Of a stretch of 64,000 nucleotides of DNA, positions 51,890 through 61,242 are shown piece by piece (within the stretch, counting starts at the first letter, position 1; each line of letters begins with the position of its first letter). The stretch comes from Chromobacterium rhizoryzae (lineage in GTDB: Bacteria; Pseudomonadota; Gammaproteobacteria; Burkholderiales; Chromobacteriaceae). The DNA is taken from the NCBI RefSeq assembly GCF_020544465.1, contig NZ_CP066126.1, positions 3,906,001 through 3,970,000 on the forward strand. Reading direction: 5' to 3'. A model generated the notes under the pieces. The model was given only the letters and a program-made list of their open reading frames with translations. It did not search any database and had not been told where the DNA came from. A program made the position numbers and the translations under genes.

Positions 51890-53455
51890 TCACACTTGCA
51901 CGATGTCGAGCACGAAGCCGACGTTCTTCCACTGGCCGATCTCCTGCTTGAAGCCGCTCGCCGTCAGCGGGCTGCCCTTCAGCCAGACCTTGTTCAGCGT
52001 CAGCGCGAAGCCGGTGGCGTGCTGGCGCAGGTCCAGCATTTCCGGCAGCGCGATGCTGTTGCGGCTGCGGTGGAACAAGACCGCCAGCCGCAGCGACACC
52101 ACCGCCTGCCACAGGCTGGAGTCTTCCATGTATTGCCGCATCTTGCCCATGTCGCCGCGGTGGCCCAGCACGATGGCGGCCAGCGTGGCCTGTTCGCGCT
52201 TGGAGAAGCCGGGCATGTCGGCGTGCTGCAGGATGTAGGAAGAGTGCTTGTGATAGGCGGTGTGCGAGATGGTCAGCCCGATCTCGTGCAGCTTGGCCGC
52301 CCACAGCAGGCGCTTGAGCATGGCCTGGTCCACGTCCTCGCCGGCCACCATCCGGTACAGGCGCTCGGCCAGCGCGGTGACGCGCTCGGCCTGGGCGGTG
52401 TCCACATGGTAGCGGCGCTTGAACTGGGTGACGGTGGTATCGCGCATGTCCTTTTCACGCTGGCGGCCCAATAGATCGTATAGCACGCCGTCGCGCAAAG
52501 CGCCTTCGGCCACCGTCATCTTGTCGATGGCCAGTTCCTGGAACACCGCGATCATGATGGCGAGGCCGCCGGCCAGCACCGGCGCGCGGTCGGCCTTGAG
52601 GCCGTTGACGTCGATGGCGGCGATGCCGCCCTGGCGGATCAGCAGCGCCTTGAGCTTTTCCATGCCGGACAAGGTGATGTCGGCCGTGCTCCAGTCGTTG
52701 ATTTCCAGCACGTCGCGCAGGGAACGCGCGGTGCCGGAGGTGCCCACCGCCAGCTGCCATTCTTCGCGCTGGTATTGGTGGGCGATGCGCTGAATCTCGT
52801 TGCGCGCGGCCAGGATGGCGTCCCGGAAATTGGCCTGGGTCAGCTTGCCGTCGCCGAAATAGCGCAATGTGTAGCTGACGCAGCCCAAGGGCAGGCTTTC
52901 GGTGACCAGGGCTTTGTAATGGCTGCCGATGATGAACTCGGTGGAGCCGCCGCCGATGTCCACCACCATGCGCCGCTCCTTGGTGTCCGGCAGCGAATGG
53001 GCGGCGCCCAGATAGATCAGCCGCGCCTCTTCGCGGCCGGCGATCACCTCGATGGGAAAGCCCAGCAAGGGCTCGGCCTTGGCGATGAAGTCCGCCGCGT
53101 TCTTGGCCACGCGCAGGGTATTGGTGCCCACCGCGCGCACTTGTGCCGGGGTGAAGCCGCGCAGGCGCTCGCCAAAGCGGGCGAGACAGGCCAGGGCCTT
53201 GTCCTGGGTTTCCTGGTCCAGTTGTTTGTCGGCGGTCAGGCCCGCGCCCAGGCGCACGGTCTCCTTCATCACGTCCAGCGCGTACAGCTGGTCGTCCACC
53301 ACCCGCGACACTTGCAGGCGGAAGCTGTTGGAGCCCATATCGATGGTGGCGAGCACGTTGTTTGGGGGCGTGGTCAGTGTCAAAGACACCCCTTCTCTCT
53401 TTATCAAGGCCCGCGCCCGCGCGGCGGCGCCGGCGGAAACGGGGGGATTCATCAT
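51890..53455 (-). CDS. ppx: Exopolyphosphatase (Ppx/GppA family)
   Basis: A 521-residue enzyme that degrades inorganic polyphosphate (or pppGpp). The actin-like ATPase fold shows VLATIDMGSNSFRLQVSRV, GTNTLRVAKN and VVDIGGGSTEFIIG. The C-terminal HD-like helical domain includes LWAAKLHEIGLTISH. The start is uncertain: tandem ATGs at 53455/53452 are used here, but a GTG nearer IDMGSNS would also give a family-length protein. It lies next to phoU, linking it to phosphate homeostasis, with corA downstream. Confidence 0.9.
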   Translation of the reverse strand: MMNPPVSAGAAARARALIKREGVSLTLTTPPNNVLATIDMGSNSFRLQVSRVVDDQLYALDVMKETVRLGAGLTADKQLDQETQDKALACLARFGERLRGFTPAQVRAVGTNTLRVAKNAADFIAKAEPLLGFPIEVIAGREEARLIYLGAAHSLPDTKERRMVVDIGGGSTEFIIGSHYKALVTESLPLGCVSYTLRYFGDGKLTQANFRDAILAARNEIQRIAHQYQREEWQLAVGTSGTARSLRDVLEINDWSTADITLSGMEKLKALLIRQGGIAAIDVNGLKADRAPVLAGGLAIMIAVFQELAIDKMTVAEGALRDGVLYDLLGRQREKDMRDTTVTQFKRRYHVDTAQAERVTALAERLYRMVAGEDVDQAMLKRLLWAAKLHEIGLTISHTAYHKHSSYILQHADMPGFSKREQATLAAIVLGHRGDMGKMRQYMEDSSLWQAVVSLRLAVLFHRSRNSIALPEMLDLRQHATGFALTLNKVWLKGSPLTASGFKQEIGQWKNVGFVLDIVQV

Positions 53456-53575
53456 CAGGTTGGATCGCCGGGGGACTGGCACGGACGCCGGACGCAACAA
53501 TGGCGGTAACACCGAATGTTACCGCCATTTTAGGCAAACCGTCATGTCAAGTCGCCGTGGCCGGCGCGGGCCGGC

Positions 53576-54277
53576 TCAGCCCAGGGTTTCGCGCTTCTTG
53601 GTTTCCAGCGTGGTGTGGCGGATGTCCTTGCCCTTGACCAGGTAAACCACGTATTCGGAAATATTGGTGGCGTGATCGCCGATGCGCTCTATCGCCTTGG
53701 AGATGAACAAGGTGTCGATGGACATGCTGATGGTGCGCGGGTCTTCCATCATGAAGGTGATCAGCTGGCGCAGTTCGGCGGCGAAGTCTTCGTCCAGCTC
53801 CTGGTCGGCTTCGGCCAGTTCCAGCGCGGCGCTGGTGTCCAGGCGGGCGAAGGCGTCCAGCGCGCGGCGCAGCATGCCCAGCGCCGCGTCCGCCATTTTC
53901 TCGATCTCGCGGAAGCGCGGCACCTGATAGCGTTCGGACTGGTAGATGGTCTTGCCCATGCGCGCGATCTTCTTGGCTTCGTCGCCGATGCGCTCCAGAT
54001 CGGTGATCACCTTGATCACGGTGAACACGATGCGCAAGTCGCTGGCCGCCGGCTGGCGGCGGGCGATGATGTGCAAGCAGTCGTCGTCGATGGTGACTTC
54101 CATCGCATTGACCAGCGCATCCTCGGCGATCACCTTGTCCAGCTTGTCAATATCGCCGGCCAGCAGGGCTTCCACCGCGGACAAAATCTGCTGCTCCACC
54201 AGTCCGCCCATCTGCAGGACGCGGGTGCGGATGGTTTCCAGCTCCATATCGAACTGTTTGGAAATATGCTCTGCCAT
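53576..54277 (-). CDS. phoU: Phosphate-transport regulator PhoU
   Basis: A 233-residue protein of two three-helix bundles. Metal-binding E/DXXXD motifs are visible in each half: DLERIGDEAKKIARM and KAIERIGDHATNISEYVVY. It represses the PhoR/PhoB response when phosphate is sufficient. No pst genes are adjacent; ppx follows after about 120 bp. Confidence 0.95.
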   Translation of the reverse strand: MAEHISKQFDMELETIRTRVLQMGGLVEQQILSAVEALLAGDIDKLDKVIAEDALVNAMEVTIDDDCLHIIARRQPAASDLRIVFTVIKVITDLERIGDEAKKIARMGKTIYQSERYQVPRFREIEKMADAALGMLRRALDAFARLDTSAALELAEADQELDEDFAAELRQLITFMMEDPRTISMSIDTLFISKAIERIGDHATNISEYVVYLVKGKDIRHTTLETKKRETLG

Positions 54278-54390
54278 GTCTGCCCCAAACCAAAACCAGT
54301 CAAAAAACGCTATGTTAATGTGGGCAGATGACGCCGATGTGACAATTCATCTGCCCGCCTGCGGGCGGCCTGCTCGAAGGCGGACGGCCC

Positions 54391-55050
54391 TTAACGGATT
54401 TCTTCCACGCCGTTCTGCCGCCCTAACACCAGCACGTCGGCGCGACGGCGCGCGAACAGGCCGCAGGTGACCACGCCGGCCAGATGGTTGATGATCTCCT
54501 CCAGTTCCACCGGCTTCTGGATCTTCAAGCCGTGCACGTCCAGGATCACGTTGCCGTTGTCGGTGCTCACGCCCCGGCGCAGTTCCGGGTGCCCGCCCAG
54601 CTTGACCAGTTCGCGCGCCACATAGCTGCGCGCCATCGGAATGACCTCGATGGGCAGCGGGAAGCCGCCCAGCATGGCGACGTATTTGCTTTCGTCGGCG
54701 ATGCAGATGAATTGATCGGCCACGCTGGCGACGATTTTCTCGCGGGTCAGCGCGGCGCCGCCGCCCTTGATCATGTGCAAGTGGTGGTTGATTTCATCGG
54801 CGCCGTCGATGTACACCGGCAGCGCGTCCACTTCGTTCAGGTCGAACACCGGGATGTGGTGGGCCTTGAGGCGGGCGGTGGAGGCGTCCGAGCTGGACAC
54901 CGCGCCGCGGATGCGGCCCTTGATGGCGGCCAGCTCTTCAATGAACAGATTGACGGTGCTGCCGGTGCCGACGCCGACGATGCTGTCGTCCGGCACGAAT
55001 TCGATGGCCTTCTTGGCCACGGCAAGCTTCAGTTGGTCCTGAGTCAACAT
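54391..55050 (-). CDS. rpiA: Ribose-5-phosphate isomerase A
   Basis: A 219-residue enzyme interconverting ribose 5-phosphate and ribulose 5-phosphate. Family blocks: SIVGVGTGSTVNLFIEEL (phosphate loop), VSSSDASTARL, YIDGADEINHHLHMIKGGGAALTREKI in shortened view (catalytic Asp and Glu). AGGAGGCAT precedes the ATG at 55050; an upstream in-frame codon at 55119 is not supported. Confidence 0.96.
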   Translation of the reverse strand: MLTQDQLKLAVAKKAIEFVPDDSIVGVGTGSTVNLFIEELAAIKGRIRGAVSSSDASTARLKAHHIPVFDLNEVDALPVYIDGADEINHHLHMIKGGGAALTREKIVASVADQFICIADESKYVAMLGGFPLPIEVIPMARSYVARELVKLGGHPELRRGVSTDNGNVILDVHGLKIQKPVELEEIINHLAGVVTCGLFARRRADVLVLGRQNGVEEIR

Positions 55051-55156
55051 GGTAATGCCTCCTGTGTTGGGATGGTATTGCGCCGGGCGGATTATGGCAC
55101 GGGGCGGGCCGCCGGACACCTGTCATCAATCTCGAACGGCGAATCTCGGCGCGGTT

Positions 55157-55633
55157 TTACACGGGCATCAGCAGGCAGGCGGCTTGCGCCTCTATCGCCT
55201 CGCAGCGGCCCAGATAGCCGAGCTTTTCATTGGTCTTGCCCTTGACGTTGACCGCGCCGATCTCCAGGCCCAGGTCTTCGGCGATGGCCGCGCGCATCGC
55301 GTCGATATACGGAGCCAGCTTGGGCTGCTGCGCGATCAGCGTGCTGTCCACGTTCACCGGGCGCCAGCCGGCGGCGCGCACGCGCTTGGCCGCTTCGCGC
55401 AGCAGCGCGCGGCTGTCCGCGCCTTTGAATTCGGGATCGGTGTCCGGAAAATGGCGGCCGATGTCGCCCAGCGCCGCCGCGCCCAGCAAGGCGTCGGTAA
55501 TCGCGTGCAGCAAGGCGTCGGCGTCGGAGTGGCCCAACAGGCCCTTATCGTGCGGAATGCGCACGCCGCCCAGGATCAACGGCCGGCCGGCCACCATCTG
55601 ATGCACGTCGTAGCCCTGTCCAACTCGAAACAT
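55157..55633 (-). CDS. ispF: 2-C-methyl-D-erythritol 2,4-cyclodiphosphate synthase
   Basis: A 158-residue trimeric enzyme of the MEP isoprenoid pathway. The metal site D-x-H (GYDVHQM) and LGHSDADALLHAITDALLGA, split here as LGHSDADAL and HAITDALLGA, are characteristic, as is DIGRHFPDTDPEFKGADS. It starts 1 bp after the ispD stop, so the two consecutive-pathway genes are translationally coupled. Confidence 0.97.
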   Translation of the reverse strand: MFRVGQGYDVHQMVAGRPLILGGVRIPHDKGLLGHSDADALLHAITDALLGAAALGDIGRHFPDTDPEFKGADSRALLREAAKRVRAAGWRPVNVDSTLIAQQPKLAPYIDAMRAAIAEDLGLEIGAVNVKGKTNEKLGYLGRCEAIEAQAACLLMPV

Positions 55634-55634
55634 A

Positions 55635-56318
55635 TCAATCCTTTCTTGCCGCCAGCACCGCGCGCGCCAAGGCCAGATCGCGCGGATAAGTCACTTTGAA
55701 ATTCTGGGCGTCGCCCTCCACCAGCCGCGGCTTGCCGCCGCAGCGCTCAATGGCGGAGGCTTCGTCGGTCACATCCGCCAGATCGCCGCCTTGCAGCGCT
55801 TCCCGCAATTTGCCGCGGCGGAACATCTGCGGAGTTTGCGCCAGCCACAGGCCGGCGCGGGAAACGGTGACCGCCACGCGCTGTTCGGCGTCGGCGCGCT
55901 TGACGGTGTCCGGCACCGGCAGGGCCAGCAGGCCGCCCACCGGATCGTCGCCCACCTCGGCCAGCAGCCGCTCCACCGCGTCCGCGGTCAGACAGCAGCG
56001 CGCGGCGTCGTGCACCAGCACCCAGTCGTCGTCGGCGCAGTCCAGCGCCTCCAGGCCGTTGCGCACGCTCTCGGCGCGGCTGACGCCGCCCGCGCGCAAC
56101 ACTTGCAGCTTGGGGATGTCCCAGTCGAAATCGTCGAACCACTCGTCGCAAGGAGAGATCACCACCGCCACCGTCTCCACGGCGGGCACCGCGGCCAACG
56201 CCTGCAGGGTGTGCCACATCAGCGGCCTGCCGTTCAATTGCAGGTATTGCTTGGGGCTGGGCGCGCCGAAGCGGCTGCCGTGGCCGGCGGCCGGCACCAA
56301 GGCCAGATAGCGGCTCAC
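55635..56318 (-). CDS. ispD: 2-C-methyl-D-erythritol 4-phosphate cytidylyltransferase
   Basis: A 227-residue CTP-dependent enzyme. The nucleotide loop is LVPAAGHGSRFGAPSPKQYL, the middle motif is VLVHDAARCCL and the end is RLVEGDAQNFKVTYPRDL. A GTG start at 56318 overlaps the dnaQ stop (GTGA). The frame remains open upstream of it, but that part is antisense-like coding of dnaQ. Confidence 0.96.
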   Translation of the reverse strand: MSRYLALVPAAGHGSRFGAPSPKQYLQLNGRPLMWHTLQALAAVPAVETVAVVISPCDEWFDDFDWDIPKLQVLRAGGVSRAESVRNGLEALDCADDDWVLVHDAARCCLTADAVERLLAEVGDDPVGGLLALPVPDTVKRADAEQRVAVTVSRAGLWLAQTPQMFRRGKLREALQGGDLADVTDEASAIERCGGKPRLVEGDAQNFKVTYPRDLALARAVLAARKD

Positions 56319-57034
56319 GCGCCCTCTCCGGCAGGCGTCTCCAGGCTGCGCCACAGGCAGCTGCCCTTCACCGACTTGTCCAGATCGTTCAAATAACTTT
56401 GATGATCGGCCAGCTCCCGCTCGTTGGCGCGCTTGACGATCAGCGGCTTGCGCTCGAAATCCATCGCGCCGTGCTGGCCGCCGGGCAGATCGACGTCGAT
56501 GTCCATCACCAGGCTTTCCTGGCCGCGGGTCATCCACAGATAGACTTCGGACAGCAGCTCGCAGTCCACCAGCGCGCCGTGCAAGGTGCGGTTGGAGCGG
56601 TCGATCTCGAACCGGTCGCACAAGGCGTCCAGGCTGTTGCGCTTGCCGGGGAACTGGTCGCGCGCCTCGCGCAGGGTGTCAATCACATTGGCGCACAGGT
56701 TTTTGATCGACGGCAGGCCCACTCTTTCGAATTCGGCGTTGAGGAAGCCGACGTCAAACGGCGCATTGTGGATGATCAGTTCCGCGTCGCGCAGGAAGTC
56801 GGCCATTTCCTCGGCCACCTCGCGGAACTTGGGCTTGCCTTCCAGGAACTCCAGCGAGATGCCGTGCACGCGCTGGGCGTCCGGATCGATGTCTCGCTCC
56901 GGGTGGATGTAAAGATGCAGATGCTTGCCGGTCAGCTTGCGGTTGATCATTTCCAGGCCGGCGAATTCGATGATGCGATGGCCTTGGGCGTGTTCGAGAC
57001 CGGTGGTTTCGGTATCGAGAATGATTTGTCTCAT
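56315..57034 (-). CDS. dnaQ: DNA polymerase III epsilon subunit (3'-5' proofreading exonuclease)
   Basis: A 239-residue DEDDh exonuclease: Exo I LDTETTG (Asp7, Glu9), Exo II HNAPFDVGFLN and Exo III HGALVDCELLSEVYL. The C-terminal tail should bind the polymerase alpha subunit. Order rnhA-dnaQ is the conserved proteobacterial one, though here both are on the same strand. The gene overlaps ispD by four bases. Confidence 0.96.
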   Translation of the reverse strand: MRQIILDTETTGLEHAQGHRIIEFAGLEMINRKLTGKHLHLYIHPERDIDPDAQRVHGISLEFLEGKPKFREVAEEMADFLRDAELIIHNAPFDVGFLNAEFERVGLPSIKNLCANVIDTLREARDQFPGKRNSLDALCDRFEIDRSNRTLHGALVDCELLSEVYLWMTRGQESLVMDIDVDLPGGQHGAMDFERKPLIVKRANERELADHQSYLNDLDKSVKGSCLWRSLETPAGEGA

Positions 57035-57104
57035 GCGCTATCCTGGCGACGGCCGCCGGCGGCGGCGTCGCTCTGACTCCAGAAGAAGGGCGGGCGCGGC
57101 CGGC

Positions 57105-57548
57105 TCAGGCCAGCTCTACGCCGCGGTTGGCCAGCTGATCGGCCCTTTCGTTGAACTCATGGCCGGCGTGGCCTTTGACCCAGCGCCACTCCACATGCAG
57201 ATGGCGGTTGCGTTCGGCGTCCAGTTGCTGCCACAGATCGGCGTTCTTCACCGGCTCCTTGGCCGCGGTCTTCCAGCCGCGCGCCTTCCAGCCGTGGATC
57301 CATTCGGAAATGCCTTTTTGCACGTATTGGGAGTCGGTGTACACCACCACCTGACACGGCCGGTTCAAGGTGGCCAGGCCCTTGATCACCGCCAGCAACT
57401 CCATGCGGTTATTGGTGGTGTTGGCCTCGCCGCCGCACACTTCCTTTTCCTTGCCCTTGAAGCGCAGCAAAGCGCCCCAGCCGCCCGGTCCCGGATTGCC
57501 CTTGCAGGCGCCGTCGGTATATATCTCTACCTTGTCTTCAGTCGTCAT
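57105..57548 (-). CDS. rnhA: Ribonuclease HI
   Basis: A 147-residue enzyme that cleaves the RNA strand of RNA-DNA hybrids. Catalytic residues are visible at Asp12 (YTDGACKGNPG), Glu50 (NNRMELLAV), Asp72 (YTDSQYV) and Asp137 (NERADQLA). The basic protrusion typical of the E. coli enzyme (HGWKARGWKTAAKEPV) is present. Confidence 0.97.
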   Translation of the reverse strand: MTTEDKVEIYTDGACKGNPGPGGWGALLRFKGKEKEVCGGEANTTNNRMELLAVIKGLATLNRPCQVVVYTDSQYVQKGISEWIHGWKARGWKTAAKEPVKNADLWQQLDAERNRHLHVEWRWVKGHAGHEFNERADQLANRGVELA

Positions 57549-57594
57549 GCTGTCTCGTCATTGCCGGGGCTCGCGCCCCGCTTGCTGTGTTGTT

Positions 57595-58320
57595 TCATGG
57601 TTCCCGGTGGCTGTGATGGCGCTCGTTGCCGGCGGCCACCGCCAGGCCGGCCTTGGCCTTGCCCTGCTTCCAATTGGGCAGGATCAAGCGCATCCCGCGC
57701 TGGCGCTTGATCGCCTCGATGCCGTACACGCCGGCGGCCAGCGGCCACCAGCGGTCCCCGGCCCGCTCCATGAAGCGGAAACGCTGCACCCAGTCGCAGC
57801 GGGAGAACGGCGGCGCGTAGCCCATGAAGCCTCCGCTCGCGGGCTCCAGCTCCAGCAGGGTCAGCCAGTCCTTGATGCGCACCAGCGACAGGAAGTTGCC
57901 GCTCCACGGCGCGTTCTCGCGCCCTTGGACCAGTCGGCGCACGCCCCACAGCGACACCGGATTGAAGCCGGTGAGGATCAGGCGGCCCTCCGGCATCAGC
58001 ACGCGCTCGGCTTCGCGCAGTACCTGATGCGGCACGGTGGTAAAATCCAGCACATGCGGCATCACCAGCAGGTCCAGGCTGCGGCTTTCGAACGGCAGTT
58101 GCTCCGGAGCGCACAGAATCTGCGCCGGTCCGGAGTCCGAAACGCGGCACTGCCAGGGAATGCGGTTGGCGCGCAGGAAATCGACTTCCGGCAAACCCAG
58201 CTGCACCGCATGAAAGCCGAACACGTCGGCGACGGCGCGGTCGAAATAAGCCTGCTCGCGCTCCAGCAGATAACAGCCCAATTCGCTGGAGCTCAGCCAG
58301 TCGCTAAACGAATTCTTCAT
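57595..58320 (-). CDS. SAM-dependent methyltransferase, YafS-like
   Basis: A 241-residue class I methyltransferase-like protein. The post-I region LPFESRSLDLLVMPHVLDF and the motif LREAERVLMPEGRLILTGFNP are typical of methyltransferase domain 11. The N-terminal SAM loop is weak, as in YafS homologues. Its place between gloB (divergent) and rnhA-dnaQ matches E. coli yafS. Substrate is unknown. The ATG at 58320 gives a 13-bp gap to the divergent gloB start. Confidence 0.85.
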   Translation of the reverse strand: MKNSFSDWLSSSELGCYLLEREQAYFDRAVADVFGFHAVQLGLPEVDFLRANRIPWQCRVSDSGPAQILCAPEQLPFESRSLDLLVMPHVLDFTTVPHQVLREAERVLMPEGRLILTGFNPVSLWGVRRLVQGRENAPWSGNFLSLVRIKDWLTLLELEPASGGFMGYAPPFSRCDWVQRFRFMERAGDRWWPLAAGVYGIEAIKRQRGMRLILPNWKQGKAKAGLAVAAGNERHHSHREP

Positions 58321-58333
58321 CGAGAGAAGCCTT

Positions 58334-59098
58334 ATGCCAGCCAAACACACCGTCAGCCCGGTAGGGGCCTTCAGTGACAATTATATCTGGGTTTTGCATC
58401 ACAGCGGCCGCGCTGTCGTGGTCGACCCGGGCGAAGCCGCGCCGGTGGCCGCCTTCCTGGAACGGGAAGGACTGCAACTGGAAGCCATCCTGATCACCCA
58501 TCACCACGCCGACCACATCGGCGGCGTGGCCGAGCTGTCCGCGCGCTGGCCGGACGCCGCCGTCTACGGCCCGGCCGACATCGCCTCGGTCTCCCGCCCG
58601 GTGATGGACGGCGCCCGCGTCGAGCTCTCCTTCGGCGCGGCCGCGGTGCTGGAAGTTCCGGGCCACACGCTGAACCACCTGGCCTATGTGATCGACGACG
58701 CGCTGTTTTGCGGCGACACCCTGTTCGGCGCCGGCTGTGGCCGGCTGTTCGAAGGCACGCCGCGGCAAATGCACGATTCGCTGGCCAAGCTGGCCGCGCT
58801 GCCGGACGCCACCAAGGTCTATCCGGCCCATGAATACACCTTGGCCAATCTGCGCTTCGCGCTGACGGTGGAGCCGGGCAACCCGGTGCTGGCCATCCGC
58901 ATGAGCCGAGACCTGAAGCTGCGCGAGCAGAACCTGCCCACCCTGCCCTCCACCATCAGCCTGGAACGCGCCAGCAATCCCTTTCTGCGCGCGCATGAAC
59001 CGGCGGTGCGCCAGTCCGCCGCGCACTGGAGCGGCCAGCCGCTTAATGATGTTGTCGAGGTCTTTTCCGCGCTGCGCGAGTGGAAAAATCGCTTCTGA
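58334..59098 (+). CDS. gloB: Hydroxyacylglutathione hydrolase (glyoxalase II)
   Basis: A 254-residue metallo-beta-lactamase-fold enzyme hydrolysing S-D-lactoylglutathione, the last step of methylglyoxal detoxification. The two-metal motif is ITHHHADHIGG, with GHTLNHLAYVI, FCGDTLFGAGCGRLFEGT and YPAHEYTLANLRFAL. The start is divergent from the methyltransferase with almost no intergenic space. Its TGA stop directly abuts a divergent relative of family B. Confidence 0.96.
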   Translation: MPAKHTVSPVGAFSDNYIWVLHHSGRAVVVDPGEAAPVAAFLEREGLQLEAILITHHHADHIGGVAELSARWPDAAVYGPADIASVSRPVMDGARVELSFGAAAVLEVPGHTLNHLAYVIDDALFCGDTLFGAGCGRLFEGTPRQMHDSLAKLAALPDATKVYPAHEYTLANLRFALTVEPGNPVLAIRMSRDLKLREQNLPTLPSTISLERASNPFLRAHEPAVRQSAAHWSGQPLNDVVEVFSALREWKNRF

Positions 59099-59252
59099 GG
59101 GATTTGTTCACAATCTTGCGAGCCAAGGCGAAACACGGCGAAAACGGCAGGGAAAACGACGGGAAAAACGGAAGGCGCGTCGCGGTCCATTCGTATTTCA
59201 AAACGGTTTTCAAGGCCGTATCGCCTACGCGCGGCCTACCGCGAACGGCCCC
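59099..59252 (+). repeat. Divergent relative of family B, 154 bp
   Basis: Starts immediately after the gloB stop with GGGATTTGTTCACAATC and runs on with GCGAGCCAAGGCGAAA, matching the layout of a reversed family B element (GCGAGCAAGAGCGAGACAAGGCG). The right part CAAGGCCGTATCGCCTACGCG matches GTTTCAACGCTGTATCGCCG of copy B3 loosely. Ends GGGATTTGTTCAC and inverted GGGGCCGTTCGCG are weakly complementary. Flanks are TGA and TCA. Boundaries are approximate. Confidence 0.5.
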
Positions 59253-59365
59253 TCAAACCATGACAAGGAACTGAATCCTGAGCGCCACTGTTAAAAATAA
59301 CTGGCGCAGGACAGTCTGCATGGCCTATATGTCAGCAAAGCACATGAAGTTATTTGGTTTTTTGG

Positions 59366-59394
59366 TTGACACCCCTATGTTGGCTGTTTAGCAT
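59366..59394 (+). promoter_or_regulatory. Sigma-70 promoter of mltD
   Basis: Perfect TTGACA (59366-59371), 17-bp spacer and TAGCAT (59389-59394), ending 30 bp before the ATG. Confidence 0.65.
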
Positions 59395-59424
59395 CAGCCG
59401 AAATCAGAATTCCGGGCCCGCCAA

Positions 59425-61230
59425 ATGAATCGCTTCACCCCGTTGGCACTTTCGCTGTCATTTGCTTTTTTATTTGCCTCCGCCGCGCACGCGGACGGGG
59501 CGTTTCGCCAATCCGTCGGCGTGGACGAGGGCCTGGCCTCCGGCCTGGACATGATGCTGCTGAACTCCAGCCTGCTTCGCAACGGCGACAATGTCTGGGA
59601 GCGCGCGCGCGAAGGCTTCCAACTGCCGGAAGTGAACGCCGACATCGTGCGCCGCCAGGAACGCTTTTATGCCAGCAAGCCGGAATACTTCCGCCGCACG
59701 CTGGACCGCAGTAGAAAATATCTGTTTCACATCATGAACGAGGTGGAGCGCCGCGGCATGCCCACCGAACTGGCGCTGCTGCCGCTGGTGGAAAGCGCCT
59801 TCGTTCCCACCGCGAAATCCCATGTCGGCGCCTCCGGCCTGTGGCAATTCATGCCGGCCACCGGCCGCCACTACGGTCTGGAACAGACCTGGTGGTACGA
59901 CGGCCGCCGCGACGTGATGGAAGCCACCCGCGCCGCGCTGGACTACCTGGAAAACCTGTACGGACAGTTTGGCGACTGGAATATCGCCTTGGCCGCCTAT
60001 AACTGGGGCGAGGGCAACGTCTCCCGCGCCATCGCCCGGCTGCAGGCCAGCGGTCAGGAAGTGACGTACGAAAACATCCGCATGCCCAACGAGACGCGCA
60101 ACTACGCGCCCAAGTTGCTGGCGGTGCGCAACATCCTCAACGATCCGGCCAAGTTCGGCGTGCGCCTGGACAAATTTCCCAACAAGCCTTATTTCGTCGC
60201 GGTTTCCACCGGCAAGCACATGAATATCGACATCGCCGCCAAGCTGGCCGGCGTGTCCATCGGGGAATTCAAAGAACTGAACCCGGCTTTCAACCTGCCG
60301 GTATACGCGCACAAAAACGGCCGCCAGATGCTGATCCCGGCGGCCAAGGCCGACAAGTTCCAGGCCAATCTGGCCAAGTGGGACAAGCCGCTGCTCACTT
60401 GGGAAGTCTACACTCCGCCCGCGGACGCCAACGTCAGCCTGATCGCCAGCGAGCACGGCATGAGCGCCGGCCAATTGATGAGCGCCAACAATCTGAGCAG
60501 CAGCTCGCTCAAGGCCGGCCAGCCGGTGCTGGTGGCGATGAGCAAGGATCAGCGCGACATCCGTCCGCTGGACGCCACCGACACCGCCTTGCCGGAAAGC
60601 GGCGACAGCGCCACCCTGTTGGCGCAGGCGGAAACGCCGCGCGCCGCGCCGGCGGTGATGGTCGCCTCGGCCCAAGCCGTCCCGCAAGCCACCCCCGTCG
60701 CTCAGGTTCAGACGCCGCCGGCCGCCGTCCAGCCCGCTCCCGCCCTGGCGGCAGCGCCGGAAGCCCCGCCGGCCCCGGCCAAAACCGTCCTCGTGGCGGC
60801 CGCGACAACGGCCACGGCCGACGCCGACGGCAATTACACCGTGGCCGCGGGAGACACCCTGTACAGCGTCGCCCGTCGCTTCAACCTTAGTCTGGACGAT
60901 TTGAAAACGGCCAATCAGCTGGACTCCAACACCGTTCTGGTCGGCCAGGTGCTCAACGTCAACAAAACCCTGGACAAGAGCGTGACCCTGCTGGCGGACA
61001 GCCGCGCCAGCCAGGCTCAGCAAGACGCCTTGCTGAAAGTCAGCGGCCTGCAGATCAACCAGCGCGCCACCGGCAGCGTGCCGGCGGAATACGTGGTGCA
61101 GCGCGGCGACACCCTGTTCAGCATCGCCCGCCGCTTCGGCGTCAATCACAACGACATCCAGCGCTGGAACGATTCCCGCCAGTTGACCCGGCTGCAGCCG
61201 GGCCAGAAAGTGCGCATCCAGGGCCTGTAA
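59425..61230 (+). CDS. mltD: Lytic murein transglycosylase D with LysM domains
   Basis: A 601-residue cell-wall enzyme cleaving peptidoglycan with 1,6-anhydro ends. The SLT-type catalytic domain spans about 100-230, with catalytic Glu123 in LLPLVESAFVPTAKS and GASGLWQFMPATGRHYGL. Three LysM-like units follow: a degenerate one near 328-375, then YTVAAGDTLYSVARRF (~472-515) and YVVQRGDTLFSIARRF (~554-601), joined by an Ala/Pro-rich linker. The N-terminus ends in AAHA before DGAF, a signal peptidase I site with no lipobox Cys, unlike E. coli MltD. Confidence 0.93.
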   Translation: MNRFTPLALSLSFAFLFASAAHADGAFRQSVGVDEGLASGLDMMLLNSSLLRNGDNVWERAREGFQLPEVNADIVRRQERFYASKPEYFRRTLDRSRKYLFHIMNEVERRGMPTELALLPLVESAFVPTAKSHVGASGLWQFMPATGRHYGLEQTWWYDGRRDVMEATRAALDYLENLYGQFGDWNIALAAYNWGEGNVSRAIARLQASGQEVTYENIRMPNETRNYAPKLLAVRNILNDPAKFGVRLDKFPNKPYFVAVSTGKHMNIDIAAKLAGVSIGEFKELNPAFNLPVYAHKNGRQMLIPAAKADKFQANLAKWDKPLLTWEVYTPPADANVSLIASEHGMSAGQLMSANNLSSSSLKAGQPVLVAMSKDQRDIRPLDATDTALPESGDSATLLAQAETPRAAPAVMVASAQAVPQATPVAQVQTPPAAVQPAPALAAAPEAPPAPAKTVLVAAATTATADADGNYTVAAGDTLYSVARRFNLSLDDLKTANQLDSNTVLVGQVLNVNKTLDKSVTLLADSRASQAQQDALLKVSGLQINQRATGSVPAEYVVQRGDTLFSIARRFGVNHNDIQRWNDSRQLTRLQPGQKVRIQGL

Positions 61231-61242
61231 GGACTTGGGCCG

